A program made the position numbers and the translations under genes. A stretch of 64,000 nucleotides of DNA from Catalinimonas alkaloidigena (lineage in GTDB: Bacteria > Bacteroidota > Bacteroidia > Cytophagales > Cyclobacteriaceae): the NCBI RefSeq assembly GCF_029504655.1, contig NZ_JAQFIL010000001.1:3725001-3789000 (forward strand), written 5' to 3'. Below the pieces are notes generated by a model. The model was not told where the DNA came from. It saw nothing but the letters and a program-made list of their open reading frames with translations, and made no database searches. This document shows, one piece after another, positions 63,091-64,000 of this stretch (the stretch's first letter is position 1; each line of letters opens with the position of its first letter).

Positions 63091-64000
63091 TTATTCTCCA
63101 GCCAGGACTTTTGCTTTTTGAGCAATCTCCTGGCTTATTTTACCTCCTCCCGAGCTTACCGCCGATACATTGAAGAAACCTGCTACATTGACCGTAGACT
63201 TTTCTTCCGTATCCATCCTTACCGTACTTTTGATATTAGTCGGTACGTTAGTAAGGGGTGTCGCGAACAATTCCGAGAAACCTCCCGGCCGGTTGGTTTG
63301 AAGGATTACAGCACTCAGATAATCAAATGCCGCCGGAGAAATAGAATGGATTTCCACAAAGAGTGAGTCACCAATTGTGTATGGAGGATGATAGTAATTC
63401 GCTTTGTCAGACCTTTCTTCTAATGGATTGACAAAGTCACGACGAACCACCTGATGAAAAACCTGCCCATCTACGGGCTGACCGGGCGAGAGTCCGGCAT
63501 CAAAAGCGATATTAATCTCGGAGGGTCTGCCCAGATAGCTCCCATTCTTCCAGGCTTTGATCCAGTAGGCATCACCCACTCCCACAGGATCGCGTGCTAT
63601 AAATTCAGCTGAGTAGTAGGACTCAGCTATGTTGAAGTCCTTTTGGTTATAGTGGAATACTATAGAATCTACCTCAGGCACTCTGCCTAACCTGGCCACG
63701 GCTTCAAAAATATTATCATGTGTATAAACAGTCAATCTATAGGTGTGTTCTATCTCTCCAAAGGGTTTGTCCACCGGATCCCAGAAATAAGCGTTTTCTC
63801 CTTCCTGAAAGTTGAAGACCTCACCCGTGTTGAGATCTTCCACATTCACCTCCAGACCTGTGATCGTAGCAGGCTGTGCATTGTCAAAATAGGCTTGCGA
63901 ACGAGTAATCCTGATTTCCTGCTTCTCCATTTTTTGATTGAGCCAGGCATCTATGACCATGATTTCTTCAGCATCATTGAGCACTGGTGAAATCTCTGTT
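63091..64000 (-). CDS. DUF4249-family protein (5' part beyond window)
   Basis: The frame stays open to the right edge (EISPVLNDAEEIMVIDAWLN is preceded by coding sequence), so the true start and signal peptide lie outside. The visible 302 residues match DUF4249: AWLNQKMEKQEIRITRSQAY, ITGLEVNVEDLNTGEVFNF, TYRLTVYTHDNIFEAVAR, and the late motif FDYLSAVILQTNRPGGFSEL leading to NVPTNIKST and a final AGFFNVSAVSS. These are Bacteroidota lipoproteins usually encoded directly after a TonB-dependent receptor, so such a gene is expected to the right. Function unknown. Confidence 0.85.
   Translation of the reverse strand, partial: TEISPVLNDAEEIMVIDAWLNQKMEKQEIRITRSQAYFDNAQPATITGLEVNVEDLNTGEVFNFQEGENAYFWDPVDKPFGEIEHTYRLTVYTHDNIFEAVARLGRVPEVDSIVFHYNQKDFNIAESYYSAEFIARDPVGVGDAYWIKAWKNGSYLGRPSEINIAFDAGLSPGQPVDGQVFHQVVRRDFVNPLEERSDKANYYHPPYTIGDSLFVEIHSISPAAFDYLSAVILQTNRPGGFSELFATPLTNVPTNIKSTVRMDTEEKSTVNVAGFFNVSAVSSGGGKISQEIAQKAKVLAGE

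Overview
The window looks like chromosome from a member of the Bacteroidota, probably a polysaccharide-degrading, environmental (perhaps marine) Cytophagales-type organism. This rests on two SusC/SusD pairs, three sulfatases, an ECF-sigma/FecR pair, a type IX secretion cargo with its PorP/SprF partner, DUF4249, OBAP and AraC-type proteins, and AT-rich translation starts. No rRNA, tRNA, CRISPR array, phage or intact insertion sequence was recognised.

Layout. (1) 1-8983, minus strand: a polysaccharide utilisation locus (PUL 1) reading susC, susD, GH27 alpha-galactosidase, DUF1593 protein, heparinase II/III-type lyase (cut by the window edge). The GH27 gene carries an apparent C-terminal frameshift. 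(2) 9003-11569: an AT-rich, palindrome-containing stretch, then two decayed genes (a FadR-type GntR regulator and a second, unnamed family) ahead of an intact SDR dehydrogenase. (3) 11973-18290, minus: a giant T9SS type-B adhesin with 330-bp tandem repeats, followed by a PorP/SprF-OmpA fusion and a strong terminator. (4) 19280-26438: small accessory genes, including a terpenoid-cyclase-like protein, VOC, S41 peptidase, DUF4386, AraC, an SDR gene fragment, an OBAP-family lipoprotein, DUF2892 and a short lipoprotein with an in-frame TAG. (5) 26625-33322, plus: a tight TolC-RND-adaptor-TlpA-DsrE operon, then a small unknown gene and a cytoplasmic PAS histidine kinase. (6) 36066-47680, minus: PUL 2, with ECF sigma, FecR, STN-type SusC, SusD and three sulfatases but no depolymerase; an antisense-oriented terminator hairpin lies just upstream of susC. 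(7) 49327-58498, plus: a catabolic operon of a DUF5060 glycoside-hydrolase-like protein, TtuC-like beta-decarboxylating dehydrogenase, cyclase-family hydrolase, four-carbon acid sugar kinase, ACS-type MFS transporter and Gfo/Idh/MocA oxidoreductase, followed by a LacI regulator. (8) 58662-64000: M14 carboxypeptidase, an NCS1 permease and a DUF4249 protein cut by the right edge.

Working together (inference). PUL 1 would import and cut an acidic, galactose-containing glycan. PUL 2 would sense a sulfated glycan through its STN-type SusC, FecR and ECF sigma, and desulfate it. The 49-58 kb operon is the best candidate for an undescribed pathway: it resembles known four-carbon sugar-acid catabolism but has a TtuC/isopropylmalate-dehydrogenase-like enzyme where PdxA2-type enzymes are usually found. 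The second most interesting item is a possible antisense RNA controlling the PUL 2 susC gene.
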